From the NCBI GenBank assembly GCA_016719465.1, contig JADJYY010000005.1:1-64000 (forward strand): a DNA stretch of 64,000 nt, written 5' to 3'. Below the pieces are notes generated by a model. That model did no database searches. It was not told the origin of the DNA and saw only the letters and a list, made by a program, of their open reading frames with translations. Numbering within the stretch: the first letter of the stretch is position 1; the number at the start of each line of letters is the position of its first letter. The translations under genes were made by a program, and so were the position numbers. Origin of the DNA: Hydrogenophilales bacterium (GTDB taxonomy: Bacteria; Pseudomonadota; Gammaproteobacteria; Burkholderiales; Thiobacillaceae). Shown piece by piece: positions 17,093 through 27,342 of the stretch.

Positions 17093-17587
17093 ATGAATTC
17101 CCCTCTGGTTGGTCTCATCATGGGCAGCGTCAGCGATTGGGAAACCATGCAGCACGCCGCCGCGATCCTCGAGCAGTTCGCCATTCCCTACGAAAAGCGG
17201 GTGGTTTCCGCCCACCGCACGCCGGATCTGTTGTTCGACTATGCGGGGGGCGCCGCGGACCGGGGCCTGCGCTGCGTCATCGCCGGCGCCGGCGGCGCGG
17301 CCCACCTGCCGGGCATGGTGGCGGCCAAGACCCATCTGCCGGTGCTGGGCGTGCCGGTGATGTCGAAATTCATGACCGGGCTGGACTCCCTGCTGTCCAT
17401 CGCCCAGATGCCCAAGGGCGTGCCCGTGGCCACCTTCGCCGTCGGCCCGGCCGGCGCCGCCAACGCGGCTCTGTTCGCGGCGGCCATGCTGGCCAGCGAA
17501 CTGCCGGAAATCCGGGCGAAACTGGTGGCCTTCCGCCAATCCCAGACCGAATCGGTGCTGGCCATGGCCCTGCCCGATCAGCCATGA
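17093..17587 (+). CDS. purE: N5-carboxyaminoimidazole ribonucleotide mutase PurE
   Basis: Moves the carboxyl group of N5-CAIR to give CAIR in purine synthesis. 164 residues with LIMGSVSDWETMQ at the N-terminus, VVSAHRTPDLL and AGAGGAAHLPGMVAA, all active-site segments of class I PurE. The stop overlaps the purK start (ATGA), so the two enzymes, which act in sequence, are cotranslated. Confidence 0.96.
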   Translation: MNSPLVGLIMGSVSDWETMQHAAAILEQFAIPYEKRVVSAHRTPDLLFDYAGGAADRGLRCVIAGAGGAAHLPGMVAAKTHLPVLGVPVMSKFMTGLDSLLSIAQMPKGVPVATFAVGPAGAANAALFAAAMLASELPEIRAKLVAFRQSQTESVLAMALPDQP

Positions 17588-18755
17588 ACGCTGACGCGAC
17601 ACCTGACTGGGCGGCGGCTTCCCCGCTGCTGCCCGGCGCCACCCTGGGCGTGGTCGGCGGTGGCCAGCTCGGGCGCATGTTCACCCTGGCCGCCAAGGTC
17701 ATGGGCTACCAGGTGGTGGTGCTCGACCCCGACCCGGCCAGCCCCGCCGGCCAGTTGGCCGACACGCACCTCAAGGCCGATTACCGGGATGCCGTCGCCC
17801 TGCTGCGCATGGGCAGCCTGTGCCAGGCGGTGACCACGGAGTTCGAGAACGTTCCGGCCGAGAGCATGGACATGCTGGCCCGGCATTGCCGGGTGGCGCC
17901 CTCCGCCGCCGCCCTGGCCGTGGCCCAGGACCGCCTGGCGGAAAAGACCCACGCCCGCGCCTCCGGCTGCGAGACCGCGCCCTTCGCCAACATCGAGACC
18001 GCCGCCGACCTGGATGCGGCCTGGGAACGGGTGGGCGCCCCGGCCCTGCTCAAGACCCGCCGCATGGGCTACGACGGCAAGGGCCAGGCCCGGGTGAACA
18101 GCCGTGGGGAACTGGACGCCGCCTTCGCGCAACTGGGCGATGTGCCCTGCCTGCTGGAGGGTTTCCTGCCCCTGGAGCGGGAGGTGTCCGTGGTGCTGGC
18201 GCGCAATGGCCTGGACGAGATCGCCTTCTTCCCCGTGGCGGAAAACCGGCACCGCGACGGCATCCTGGACGTCAGCATCGTCCCCGCCCGCATTCCCGCC
18301 GACCTGGCCGAGCGGGCCCGCGACATGGCCGCCCACCTGGCCCGGGAAATGGAATACGTGGGTGTCATGGCGGTGGAGTTCTTCGTCCTGAAGGATGGCC
18401 GCATCGTCTTCAACGAGATGGCGCCGCGCCCCCACAACAGCGGCCACTACACCCTGGACGCCTGCGCCACCGACCAGTTCCAGCAGCAGGTGCGGGCCCT
18501 GTGCGGCCTGCCCCTCGGGGATGCGCGCCTGCTGTCGCCGGTGGTGATGGTGAACCTGCTGGGCGATGTCTGGCGGCCCCAGCCCGACTGGCGGGCCCTG
18601 CTCGGCCACGCCGGCGTGCAATTGCATCTCTACGGCAAGGCCGAGGCACGGCCGGGGCGCAAGATGGGCCATTACAACTGCCTGGCGCCCACCCTGACGA
18701 GGCCCTGGGCATCGCCACGGAAACCCGGGCCGCCCTGGGCATCGGCCGCGACTGA
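17584..18755 (+). CDS. purK: N5-carboxyaminoimidazole ribonucleotide synthase PurK, frameshifted near the 3' end
   Basis: ATP-grasp enzyme that makes N5-CAIR from AIR, ATP and bicarbonate. ATP-grasp features include VVGGGQLGRMF, KTRRMGYDGKGQ and NEMAPRPHNSGHYT. The original frame runs on to 18768 with a wrong tail. The expected end (DEALGIATETRAALGIGRD) is read in another frame and stops at 18755. The break lies at about 18690, where GCGCCCACCCTGACGAG needs one more C, so a lost base in a C run is the likely cause. The odd G/C-only block starts 58 bases after the gene. Confidence 0.9.
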
Positions 18756-18812
18756 TCAGAGCCTGTGAAGAAATCGTAGCGAGCGGCCCGAGAGCAAGGC
18801 GGACGGAGCGCA

Positions 18813-19135
<323 letters not shown>

Positions 19136-19142
19136 ACACCTC

Positions 19143-20192
19143 TCAGTTCTCCAGGCGCGTCAGCTTGAGGTCGGTCACCCGGCCCTTGGTGTCCTCGGTG
19201 CGGATGCGCACCGGCAACCAGTGCAGGTCGGGCGCCAGCCACACTTCCAGGCTGCCCTCGAAGGCGCGCGTGCCACGCAGATGCAGGGTATGCAGGACTT
19301 TCCCGTCCCGCTCCAGGGTTTCCCGTCCGACCTGGACGAAGCGGTAGCCTTTAAGCATGCGGCCGTTGGTGACCGGCTGAATCCAGGCCGTATCCTCGTC
19401 CGCGATGGTCATAGCCAGGTGGAAGGGAAAACTGAGCAGGTCCTGGGTGTGGTCGAGAAGGGGAACCACTTCGTCCTTGGGCAGCAGCAGGCGCCTGCCT
19501 TCCCAGTCGAAGCGCGCCGAGTAGTGGCGCTTGCCGTTCCTCTCCATGGAAAAACGCTCGGGCATCAATCCCGTCGGGCCGAGGCGCCCCTTGCTGGACT
19601 GGACGATGCGCGCCTGGGTGAAGAGCGCGGCCAGTCCGGTGGCCTCGGCCACGCTGTCGAGGGTATAGAGGTCGCCGGCGACGCCCCAGGTATAGGTGGC
19701 CTGGCCCAGGCTGAATCCCTCCTCGCCGGAGCGCACCTCGTAGCGCAGCACCAGTTTTTCCGGAAGCTTGCGCACAGCGCGCATCGGCGTGGATTCCGGT
19801 TCCCGCGCGGGCGGCTCGCTCGGCGTGGACGCCACGGAGGCGGATGCCGGAGGCGCTTCCACCACCGGCTCCCGGGTGATCCCGACGGCCTTCTCCGACA
19901 TCGATTCGACCGCTGGCGTGACAGGATCGGGCGCCCCCACGTCCGGGTTCTCCGGCGGCGCCGCCGGCGGCAGCGAATCCGGCCGCGGCGGGGCCGGCGC
20001 GCGCGGGGGTGTCGACACGGCGCGGGGCGGAGGCGCGGTTTCGGCGGTCGCGGGGGAAAGAAGGGCTTCGATGGGAAAGGTGAGCTCCGCCGCCGGGTCG
20101 TGCCAGGGCATGCGCGTATTGCTGGCCAGCAGGAGGTGTACCCCCAGGGAAAGCAGCAGGGCCCAGACGAACACGCGCCGACTGCTGTTCAT
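19143..20192 (-). CDS. DUF3108 protein with a TonB-like N-terminus
   Basis: 349 residues from ATG 20192, which has AGGTGG upstream; the GTG at 20198 is weaker. One N-terminal membrane anchor (about 8-26), then a long proline/alanine-rich region (about 45-145) that could span the periplasm, then a DUF3108 domain (about 150-349) with VLRYEVRSGEEGFSLGQATY and LEVWLAPDLHWLPVRI. The function is unknown. It follows purM-purN closely in the same direction, an arrangement repeated in related bacteria (recollection). Confidence 0.85.
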   Translation of the reverse strand: MNSSRRVFVWALLLSLGVHLLLASNTRMPWHDPAAELTFPIEALLSPATAETAPPPRAVSTPPRAPAPPRPDSLPPAAPPENPDVGAPDPVTPAVESMSEKAVGITREPVVEAPPASASVASTPSEPPAREPESTPMRAVRKLPEKLVLRYEVRSGEEGFSLGQATYTWGVAGDLYTLDSVAEATGLAALFTQARIVQSSKGRLGPTGLMPERFSMERNGKRHYSARFDWEGRRLLLPKDEVVPLLDHTQDLLSFPFHLAMTIADEDTAWIQPVTNGRMLKGYRFVQVGRETLERDGKVLHTLHLRGTRAFEGSLEVWLAPDLHWLPVRIRTEDTKGRVTDLKLTRLEN

Positions 20193-20198
20193 GACCAC

Positions 20199-20840
20199 CT
20201 AGCCGTTGGGAGAAACCAGCGCCTCGTGGTCCGCGTCGCCGCCGGTCACGCCGATGACCGCGGCGGTGCCGTCCTCGCCCAGACGCACGCGGCCCTCGGC
20301 CAGCCAGCGCACCGCCAGGGGGAAAACGCGGTGTTCCTGGCGCAGGACTCGGGCCGCCAGGCGCTCGGGCGTGTCGTCCGGCAATACCGGCACCGCCGCC
20401 TGGGCGATGATGGGGCCGGCATCCACCTCGGGGGTAACGAAATGCACCGTGCAGCCATGCAGCTTGACGCCCGCCGCGATGGCCCGGGCATGAGTGTGCA
20501 GGCCGGGAAAGGCCGGCAGCAGGGCCGGGTGGATGTTGATCAGCCGGTTCTCGTAGCGCCGCACGAAGGCTTCCGTCAGCACCCGCATGAAGCCGGCCAG
20601 GATCACCAGATCGGGCCGATGCCGGTCGATCTCCGCCGCCAGGGCGGCATCGAATTCGGCCCGGTCCGGATGCAGGCGGTGATCCACCACGGCGATGGCC
20701 ACGCCGTGGGCCGCGGCGATGTCCAGGCCAGCCGCCCCGGGCTTGTTGCTGATGACGCAGGCGATGTCCACCGGCAAATCGGCCTCCAGCAGGGCCCTCA
20801 TATTGCTGCCCCGGCCGGAGATGAGGATGACGGCTCGCAT
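20199..20840 (-). CDS. purN: Phosphoribosylglycinamide formyltransferase
   Basis: Uses 10-formyl-tetrahydrofolate to formylate GAR, the third step of purine synthesis. 213 residues. LISGRGSNMRALLEA at the N-terminus, active-site Asn and His in INIHPALLPAFPGLHTH, and catalytic Asp in FVTPEVDAGPIIAQ. It lies five bases after purM and just before the DUF3108 gene. Confidence 0.95.
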   Translation of the reverse strand: MRAVILISGRGSNMRALLEADLPVDIACVISNKPGAAGLDIAAAHGVAIAVVDHRLHPDRAEFDAALAAEIDRHRPDLVILAGFMRVLTEAFVRRYENRLINIHPALLPAFPGLHTHARAIAAGVKLHGCTVHFVTPEVDAGPIIAQAAVPVLPDDTPERLAARVLRQEHRVFPLAVRWLAEGRVRLGEDGTAAVIGVTGGDADHEALVSPNG

Positions 20841-20845
20841 GCCGG

Positions 20846-21898
<1,053 letters not shown>

Positions 21899-21985
21899 AA
21901 GGGGGCGGGGAGGAAAAACGCGCCTATTTTAGCCCGGATATTTCGCCAGGCCGGCTCCCCGTTTCGCCAATGGGCTGGCCCGGAC

Positions 21986-22375
21986 TCAATCTTCCCGCCG
22001 GAATTCGCCTTCGATGACGTCATCCCGCGCCGGGGCGCCTCGGGCCGGGGGAATTCGGGGGGCGGGCCACAACAGCAGGACCAGGGCGACCAGGTCGCCG
22101 ATGGCCCCCGGCAGGATGAGCAGGACCCCCGCAAGGAAGCGCTTGCCGGTGGTCCAGATCACGCCGAAGGGCGCGTGCCCCCGTTCCAGGGAGGTCGCCA
22201 GGCCGGGCAGGAACCCGGCTCCCGCCCGGCGGATCACCCATACGCCGGCGATGACGGCCGCGATCAGCCAGAGGCCGGTGGGCGCCGCGCCGATGCTCTG
22301 GGCGATCCGGTACATCCCCACCATTTCCAGGGCCAGAAAGGCCACGGCTATAATCCCGACAACCCCCAATCTCAT
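21986..22375 (-). CDS. fxsA: FxsA-family inner-membrane protein
   Basis: 129 residues with three or four membrane segments (about 5-22, 28-45, 73-103). It has the FxsA pattern of an N-terminal hairpin followed by LAGVLLILPGAIGDLVALVLL and a cytoplasmic basic/acidic tail. In E. coli FxsA relieves phage T7 exclusion by the F plasmid; its normal role is unclear. It is divergent from cutA. Confidence 0.88.
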   Translation of the reverse strand: MRLGVVGIIAVAFLALEMVGMYRIAQSIGAAPTGLWLIAAVIAGVWVIRRAGAGFLPGLATSLERGHAPFGVIWTTGKRFLAGVLLILPGAIGDLVALVLLLWPAPRIPPARGAPARDDVIEGEFRRED

Positions 22376-22386
22376 GCGCGCTCTCC

Positions 22387-22749
22387 GTGCCTTCCATCCG
22401 CCTCGTTCTGACCACCCTGCCCAACGCCGAGATCGCCGGCGCGTTGGCCAGGACTCTGGTGGATGCGGGACTCGCGGCCTGCGTGAATATCCTGGCGCCC
22501 TGCCGTTCCGTCTATCGCTGGCAAGGCGCCGTACAGGAAGATGGGGAGATTCCCCTGATCATCAAGACCACGGCGGAACTTTATCCCGCCCTGGAGACCT
22601 ACCTGCGTAGCCGGCATCCCTACGAATTGCCGGAAATCCTTGCCCTGGACGTGGTCGCCGGCCTGCCCGACTATCTCCAGTGGGTAGTGCAATCCACTTC
22701 AACCGGGTCCGCCGACAGCGCATCAGACCTGTCCTCGATCCAAGCCTGA
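22387..22749 (+). CDS. cutA: Divalent-cation tolerance protein CutA
   Basis: Small trimeric ferredoxin-fold protein linked to copper tolerance. 120 residues from GTG 22387. The family shows LAACVNILAPCRSVYRWQG, EIPLIIKTTAELYPAL and HPYELPEILAL. The tail after residue 103 is polar and variable. It opens a plus-strand run with dsbD, as in many proteobacteria where cutA and dsbD are adjacent. Confidence 0.93.
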   Translation: MPSIRLVLTTLPNAEIAGALARTLVDAGLAACVNILAPCRSVYRWQGAVQEDGEIPLIIKTTAELYPALETYLRSRHPYELPEILALDVVAGLPDYLQWVVQSTSTGSADSASDLSSIQA

Positions 22750-22761
22750 GCGGAGTCCCGC

Positions 22762-25050
22762 ATGCGTTTCTTTCTCGCCTTCCTGCTTCTGTTCGCCGCG
22801 ATGGCCCACGCGGATGAGGACCTCCTGGAGCCGGAGAAGGCCTTCCGCCAGTCAGCCCGCCTGATCGATCCGGCCAACCTGGAGGCCCGCTTCCAGATCG
22901 CCCCCGGCTATTACCTGTACAAGGACAAGATCCGATTCTCGGCCGACGGCGACGTCAAGCTCGGCCCCCCCGCGCTGCCCGCCGGCAAGATGAAGCAGGA
23001 TGACACCTTCGGCAAGGTGGAAACCTATCGTGGCGATCTCCGTGTCCGCGTCCCGGTGACCTATCCCGCCGGCGGCGCCAAAGCCTTCAATCTGAAGGCG
23101 CAGTTCCAGGGTTGCGCCGACGTGGGCGTGTGCTACCCACCCCAGGTCAACGTGGTGGCCATCGCCGCCGCCACCGAGCCCGTGGCGGTCACCCCGGCCG
23201 TGGCGGCCAGCGCACCGCCAGCCACCGCCACCACCACCACCACCACCGCCGAGCCGATCACGCGGCAGAGCCCGGAAGTGCTGGCCCGGCTGAAATCCCT
23301 GGCCAGCGGTTTTTCCGGCGCCGAGGAGCCGGAATTCCTGCCGCCGGAGGAGGCGTTCAAGGTGGCCATCACGCCTGCCGCGAACGGTGGGCTGGATGCC
23401 CGCTTCACGATCGCCAAGGACTATTACCTGTACCGCGACAAGATCAGGTTCACCGTGACCGAGCCCGCCGGCGTCACGGTCACCGGCATGGATTTACCCA
23501 AGGCGGACGAGAAGGATGATCCCAATTTCGGCAAGATGTTCGTGTACCACCGGGACTTCAACGCCCTCGTCGGCCTGGCCGGGGTGCCGCCCGGCACCAC
23601 CCGGCTCAAGGTGGAGGCTACCCACCAGGGTTGCAGCGAGAAGGGCATCTGCTATCCGCCCCAGGACCAGTCGTTTACCGTGGACCTGACCTCGACGCCC
23701 GCCCCGGCGGCGTCCGCCCCCCCGGCGGCGCCTCCGCCCCAGGCGGATGCCTCCGATACCGGCCGCGTCACGGCCATTCTCCAGGGGGGCAATTACTGGC
23801 TGGTGGTGATCAGCTTCTTCGGCTTCGGCCTGCTGCTGTCCCTGACGCCCTGCGTTTTCCCCATGATTCCCATCCTGTCCGGCATCATCGTCGGCCAGGG
23901 TCACCAGATCACCAAGCGCAAGGGTTTCCTGCTGTCCCTGGCCTACGTGCTGGGCATGGCCAGCACCTACGCCCTGGCCGGCGTGGCGGCGGGACTGTCC
24001 GGCACCCTGATTTCCAATGCCCTGCAGAATCCCTGGGCCCTGGGTACCGGCGCGGCCATCTTCGTGGCCCTGGCCATGTCCATGTTCGGCTTTTACGAAC
24101 TGCAGATGCCCAGCTTCCTGCAAAGCCGCTTCACCGAGGCCAGCAATCGCATCCAGGGCGGCCGCTTCGTCAGCGTATTCGTGATGGGGGCCATTTCCGC
24201 CCTCATCGTCGGCCCCTGCGTCGCCGCCCCCCTGGCCGGCGCCCTGCTCTACATCAGCCAGACCGGCGACGTGGTGCTGGGCGGCGTGTCCCTGTTCTCG
24301 CTGGCCATGGGCATGGGCGTACCGCTCCTGCTGGTGGGGCTGTCCGCCGGCGCCCTGTTGCCACGGGCCGGGGGCTGGATGGACGCGGTCAAGCGCTTCT
24401 TCGGCGTGGCCCTGCTGGCGGTGGCGATCTGGCTGATTTCGCCCCTGCTGTCGGAAATCTCCCAGATGCTGATGTGGGCCGCCCTGCTGATCATCTCCGC
24501 CATGTACCTGCACGCCCTGGAGCCCCTGGCGGTCAACGCCCGCGGCTTCACCCGTTTCTGGAAGGGGGTCGGCATCATGTCCCTGGTGGCCGGCATCGCC
24601 CTGCTGCTGGGCGCCATGGGCGGCAGCCGGGATCTGCTGCAACCCCTGACCGTTTACCAGGGTGGCGCCGCCGGCGCGGCGACGCAGGGCGCCCACCTGC
24701 AATTCCAGCGGGTGAGGAACGTGGCGGAACTGGATGCCGCCATCCAGGGCGCCGCCGGCCGCTACGTCATGCTGGACTTCTATGCGGACTGGTGCGTGTC
24801 CTGCAAGGAACTGGAGCGCTTCACCTTCGCCGATGCCGGCGTCCAGGCCCGGCTCAGGGATGTGGTGCTGCTCCAGGCCGACGTCACCGCCAACAGTCCT
24901 GATGACAAGGCCCTGCTGGCCCGCTTCAAGCTGTTCGGGCCGCCCGGCATCATCTTCTTCGACAAGTCCGGCAACGAGGTGCCCTACCGGGTGATCGGAT
25001 ACGAGCCCGCGGACAAATTCCTGTCCAGCCTGGGCCAGGCCATTCCCTGA
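22762..25050 (+). CDS. dsbD: Thiol:disulfide interchange protein DsbD with two N-terminal domains
   Basis: Carries reducing power from cytoplasmic thioredoxin across the inner membrane to periplasmic partners, including cytochrome c maturation. 762 residues against about 565 in E. coli. The excess comes from a duplicated DsbD-alpha domain: residues about 25-140 (GYYLYKDKIRFSADGD ... GCADVGVCYPP) and 190-315 (DYYLYRDKIRFTVTEP ... GCSEKGICYPP). Then come eight membrane segments with redox cysteines in SLTPCVFPMIPIL and IVGPCVAAPLAG, and a C-terminal thioredoxin domain with Cys678 and Cys681 (DWCVSCKEL). Confidence 0.95.
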   Translation: MRFFLAFLLLFAAMAHADEDLLEPEKAFRQSARLIDPANLEARFQIAPGYYLYKDKIRFSADGDVKLGPPALPAGKMKQDDTFGKVETYRGDLRVRVPVTYPAGGAKAFNLKAQFQGCADVGVCYPPQVNVVAIAAATEPVAVTPAVAASAPPATATTTTTTAEPITRQSPEVLARLKSLASGFSGAEEPEFLPPEEAFKVAITPAANGGLDARFTIAKDYYLYRDKIRFTVTEPAGVTVTGMDLPKADEKDDPNFGKMFVYHRDFNALVGLAGVPPGTTRLKVEATHQGCSEKGICYPPQDQSFTVDLTSTPAPAASAPPAAPPPQADASDTGRVTAILQGGNYWLVVISFFGFGLLLSLTPCVFPMIPILSGIIVGQGHQITKRKGFLLSLAYVLGMASTYALAGVAAGLSGTLISNALQNPWALGTGAAIFVALAMSMFGFYELQMPSFLQSRFTEASNRIQGGRFVSVFVMGAISALIVGPCVAAPLAGALLYISQTGDVVLGGVSLFSLAMGMGVPLLLVGLSAGALLPRAGGWMDAVKRFFGVALLAVAIWLISPLLSEISQMLMWAALLIISAMYLHALEPLAVNARGFTRFWKGVGIMSLVAGIALLLGAMGGSRDLLQPLTVYQGGAAGAATQGAHLQFQRVRNVAELDAAIQGAAGRYVMLDFYADWCVSCKELERFTFADAGVQARLRDVVLLQADVTANSPDDKALLARFKLFGPPGIIFFDKSGNEVPYRVIGYEPADKFLSSLGQAIP

Positions 25051-25066
25051 GTCGTCGCCGCCGCGC

Positions 25067-25606
25067 GTGAAGTCACGCAAGACCCCGCTGTTCCTGCTGG
25101 CCCTGGCTTTCGCTATCGCCGGGGTCGTGGCCCAGCGTTTCGCCGGGTCGCCCGAGCCCCTGATGGGCGCGCCGGGCGAAGTCCGGCTGGCGGAAGTGTG
25201 GGATGGCCGGCTCGTCGACCTGGCCGGCAAGGCCCAGGCCCTGAGGCAGTGGCAAGGCAAGGTGCTGGTGCTCAATTTCTGGGCGCCCTGGTGTCCACCC
25301 TGCCGCGAGGAAATTCCCGATTTCATCCGTCTCCAGCAACGCCATGGCGAGGCCGGTCTGCAATTCGTCGGTGTCGCCCTGGACGACCCGGACAAGGTGG
25401 CGGCCTTCGTGGACGAGACCGGCATCAACTATCCCATCCTGCTCGGGGGCGATGCGGGCGCGGCCCTGTCCATGGCCGCCGGCAACCGCCTGGGCGGACT
25501 GCCCTTCACCGTGGTGTTCGACCGGCGCGGCGATGCCGTGGCCACGCTCACCGGCGGCGTGACGGAAGCCCGGCTGGAGGCCATCGTGAGGCCGCTGCTG
25601 CGGTGA
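25067..25606 (+). CDS. TlpA-type membrane-anchored thioredoxin
   Basis: Periplasmic thiol-disulfide reductase, probably a partner of DsbD. 179 residues from GTG 25067. N-terminal anchor or signal (LFLLALAFAIAGVVA) and a thioredoxin/AhpC-TSA fold with WCPPC (LNFWAPWCPPCREEIP) and cis-proline loop GGLPFTVVFDRRG. It lies 16 bases after dsbD, so the two are likely cotranscribed. Confidence 0.9.
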   Translation: MKSRKTPLFLLALAFAIAGVVAQRFAGSPEPLMGAPGEVRLAEVWDGRLVDLAGKAQALRQWQGKVLVLNFWAPWCPPCREEIPDFIRLQQRHGEAGLQFVGVALDDPDKVAAFVDETGINYPILLGGDAGAALSMAAGNRLGGLPFTVVFDRRGDAVATLTGGVTEARLEAIVRPLLR

Positions 25607-25669
25607 ATGGTGATTGGTGATTGGGGGGCGGTTTTACCATTTACCATGCAGCATTCACCGATCACTCTC
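25603..25669. repeat. Word-repeat hairpin before the ttcA-like gene
   Basis: GTGAATGGTGATTGGTGATTG on the left is opposed by CATTTACCATGCAGCATTCA and CCGATCACTC on the right. The left arm repeats the word GGTGATT. It has the same build as the hairpins in the isc operon, with another word, and includes the stop codon of the TlpA gene. Confidence 0.65.
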
Positions 25670-25684
25670 CCCTTTCGCCCCCCC

Positions 25685-26524
25685 ATGGTTCCCATCACGC
25701 CCTCCCGTTCCCTGATCACCGCCGTGGGCCGCGCCATCGGCGACTACGCCATGATCCGGGACGGCGACCGCATCCTGCTGGGCCTGTCCGGCGGCAAGGA
25801 CAGCCTCTCCCTCTTGCATGGACTGCGGCACCTGCAACGCCGGGCGCCGGTGAAATTCCAGCTCGCCGCCTGCACCGTCGATCCCCGGTCGCCCGAATAT
25901 GACCCCAGCCCGCTCAAGGCCTACATGGCCGACCTGGGCGTGCCCTATTTCTACGAATCCCAGCCCATCGTGGAATCCGCCAGCCAGCACATGAAGGGGG
26001 ATTCCTTCTGCGCCTATTGCTCGCGCATGCGGCGCGGCATCCTCTACCGGGTGGCGCGGGAGAATGGCTACAACGTCCTGGCCCTGGCCCAGCACCTGGA
26101 TGACCTGGCGGAGAGTTTCCTGATGAGCGCCTTCTTCGGCGGCAAGCTGCGCACCATGCAGGCCCATTACCTGAACGACGCCGGCGACGTGCGCGTGATC
26201 CGTCCCCTGGTCTATGCCCGCGAGCGGCAGACCCGGGACTTCGCCGCCAGGGCGGGCCTGCCGGTGATTTACGAGAACTGCCCGGCCTGCTTCGCCATGC
26301 CCATGCAGCGCTACCAGATGAAGGCCCTGCTGGCCGAGCAGGAAAAGCTGCATCCCAGGCTGTTCGCCAACCTGCTCACCACCATGAAGCCCCTGATGGC
26401 GTTGCAAGGTCCGGAGGCTGGCGAGCAAGGCGATTCTTCCGCCGCCCTCTCCCCCGACCCCTCCCCCGCCCGCGGGGGAGGGGAGCTTCAAGGGACGCGC
26501 GGCGGTCGGGGTAACGAAACATGA
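25685..26524 (+). CDS. TtcA-family tRNA thiolation ATPase
   Basis: PP-loop protein related to TtcA, which makes 2-thiocytidine in tRNA. 279 residues from ATG 25685. PP-loop LLGLSGGKDSLSLLHG, cluster-binding CAYCSRMRRGILYR and a second pair in NCPACFAMPM, which differs from classical TtcA; it may be a paralogous branch. The last roughly 25 residues (SPDPSPARGGGELQG and on) are encoded by a palindromic repeat, so the original end was probably earlier. The stop overlaps the apaH ATG. Confidence 0.8.
   Translation: MVPITPSRSLITAVGRAIGDYAMIRDGDRILLGLSGGKDSLSLLHGLRHLQRRAPVKFQLAACTVDPRSPEYDPSPLKAYMADLGVPYFYESQPIVESASQHMKGDSFCAYCSRMRRGILYRVARENGYNVLALAQHLDDLAESFLMSAFFGGKLRTMQAHYLNDAGDVRVIRPLVYARERQTRDFAARAGLPVIYENCPACFAMPMQRYQMKALLAEQEKLHPRLFANLLTTMKPLMALQGPEAGEQGDSSAALSPDPSPARGGGELQGTRGGRGNET
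26444..26486. repeat. GC palindrome, family A, single hairpin inside a 3' coding end
   Basis: CCCCTCCCCCGCCCGCGGGG and the following GAGGGG form a near-perfect hairpin. It lies in the last codons of the ttcA-like gene. The same core recurs between 47.6 and 56.7 kb as paired elements. Confidence 0.75.
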
Positions 26525-27342
26525 GCACCTACGTCATCGGCGATATCCAGGGCTGCCACGGCGCCTTTCTGGAACTGCTCGACGCCCTGGAATTCGATCC
26601 CGCCCGGGACAAGGCCTGGATCACCGGCGACCTGGTGAACCGGGGCGAGGATTCCCTGGCGGTGCTGCGCTGGGGCATGCAACACGACCATTGCGTGGTG
26701 GCGGTGCTGGGCAACCATGATCTGCACCTGCTGGCGGTGGCGGAAGGGTATGTGCCTCCCCATCGCCGGGACACCCTGGATATGATCCTGGGCGCCCCGG
26801 ACCGGGATCAACTACTCGCCTGGCTGCGCCACCGGCCCATGCTGCATCGGGAAGGTCCCTGGATGATGGTCCATGCCGGCCTGCCGCCCGAGTGGAGCGC
26901 CGACCAGGCCCGATTGCACGCGGGCGAACTGGAGGCCGCCCTGCGTGGCCCCGACTGGCGCCATTTCCTCAAGCACATGTACGGCAACGAGCCGCGCCGG
27001 TGGAACCCGAATCTGACCGGCCAGGACCGGCTGCGCTACATCGCCAACGTGCTGACCCGTTGCCGCTTCCTGTATCCGGACGGCAGCCTGGAGTTCCAGC
27101 ACAAGCTGGGATTGGATACGGCGCCGCCGGAACTCACGCCCTGGTTCGATTTCCCCGGTCGCCGCGCCAGGGAAGCGCGCATCCTGTTCGGGCACTGGTC
27201 CACCCTGGGCCTGGTGTTGCGGGAGGATGTCATCGCACTGGATAGCGGTTGCCTGTGGGGCGGGGCGCTGACCGCTTTCAGGCTCGAAGACCAGCAGTGC
27301 TTCCAGGTGCGTTGCCAGGCGCGGCGCGCGCCCCATCCCTAG
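26521..27342 (+). CDS. apaH: Symmetrical bis(5'-nucleosyl)-tetraphosphatase
   Basis: Cleaves Ap4A to two ADP and removes dinucleoside polyphosphates made under stress. 273 residues with calcineurin-type metal motifs GDIQGC, GDLVNRG, GNHDLHLL and MVHAGLPPEW. The ATG overlaps the stop of the preceding gene (ATGA). The TAG stop is the first TAG of the adjoining 166-bp inverted-repeat element. Confidence 0.95.
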   Translation: MSTYVIGDIQGCHGAFLELLDALEFDPARDKAWITGDLVNRGEDSLAVLRWGMQHDHCVVAVLGNHDLHLLAVAEGYVPPHRRDTLDMILGAPDRDQLLAWLRHRPMLHREGPWMMVHAGLPPEWSADQARLHAGELEAALRGPDWRHFLKHMYGNEPRRWNPNLTGQDRLRYIANVLTRCRFLYPDGSLEFQHKLGLDTAPPELTPWFDFPGRRAREARILFGHWSTLGLVLREDVIALDSGCLWGGALTAFRLEDQQCFQVRCQARRAPHP

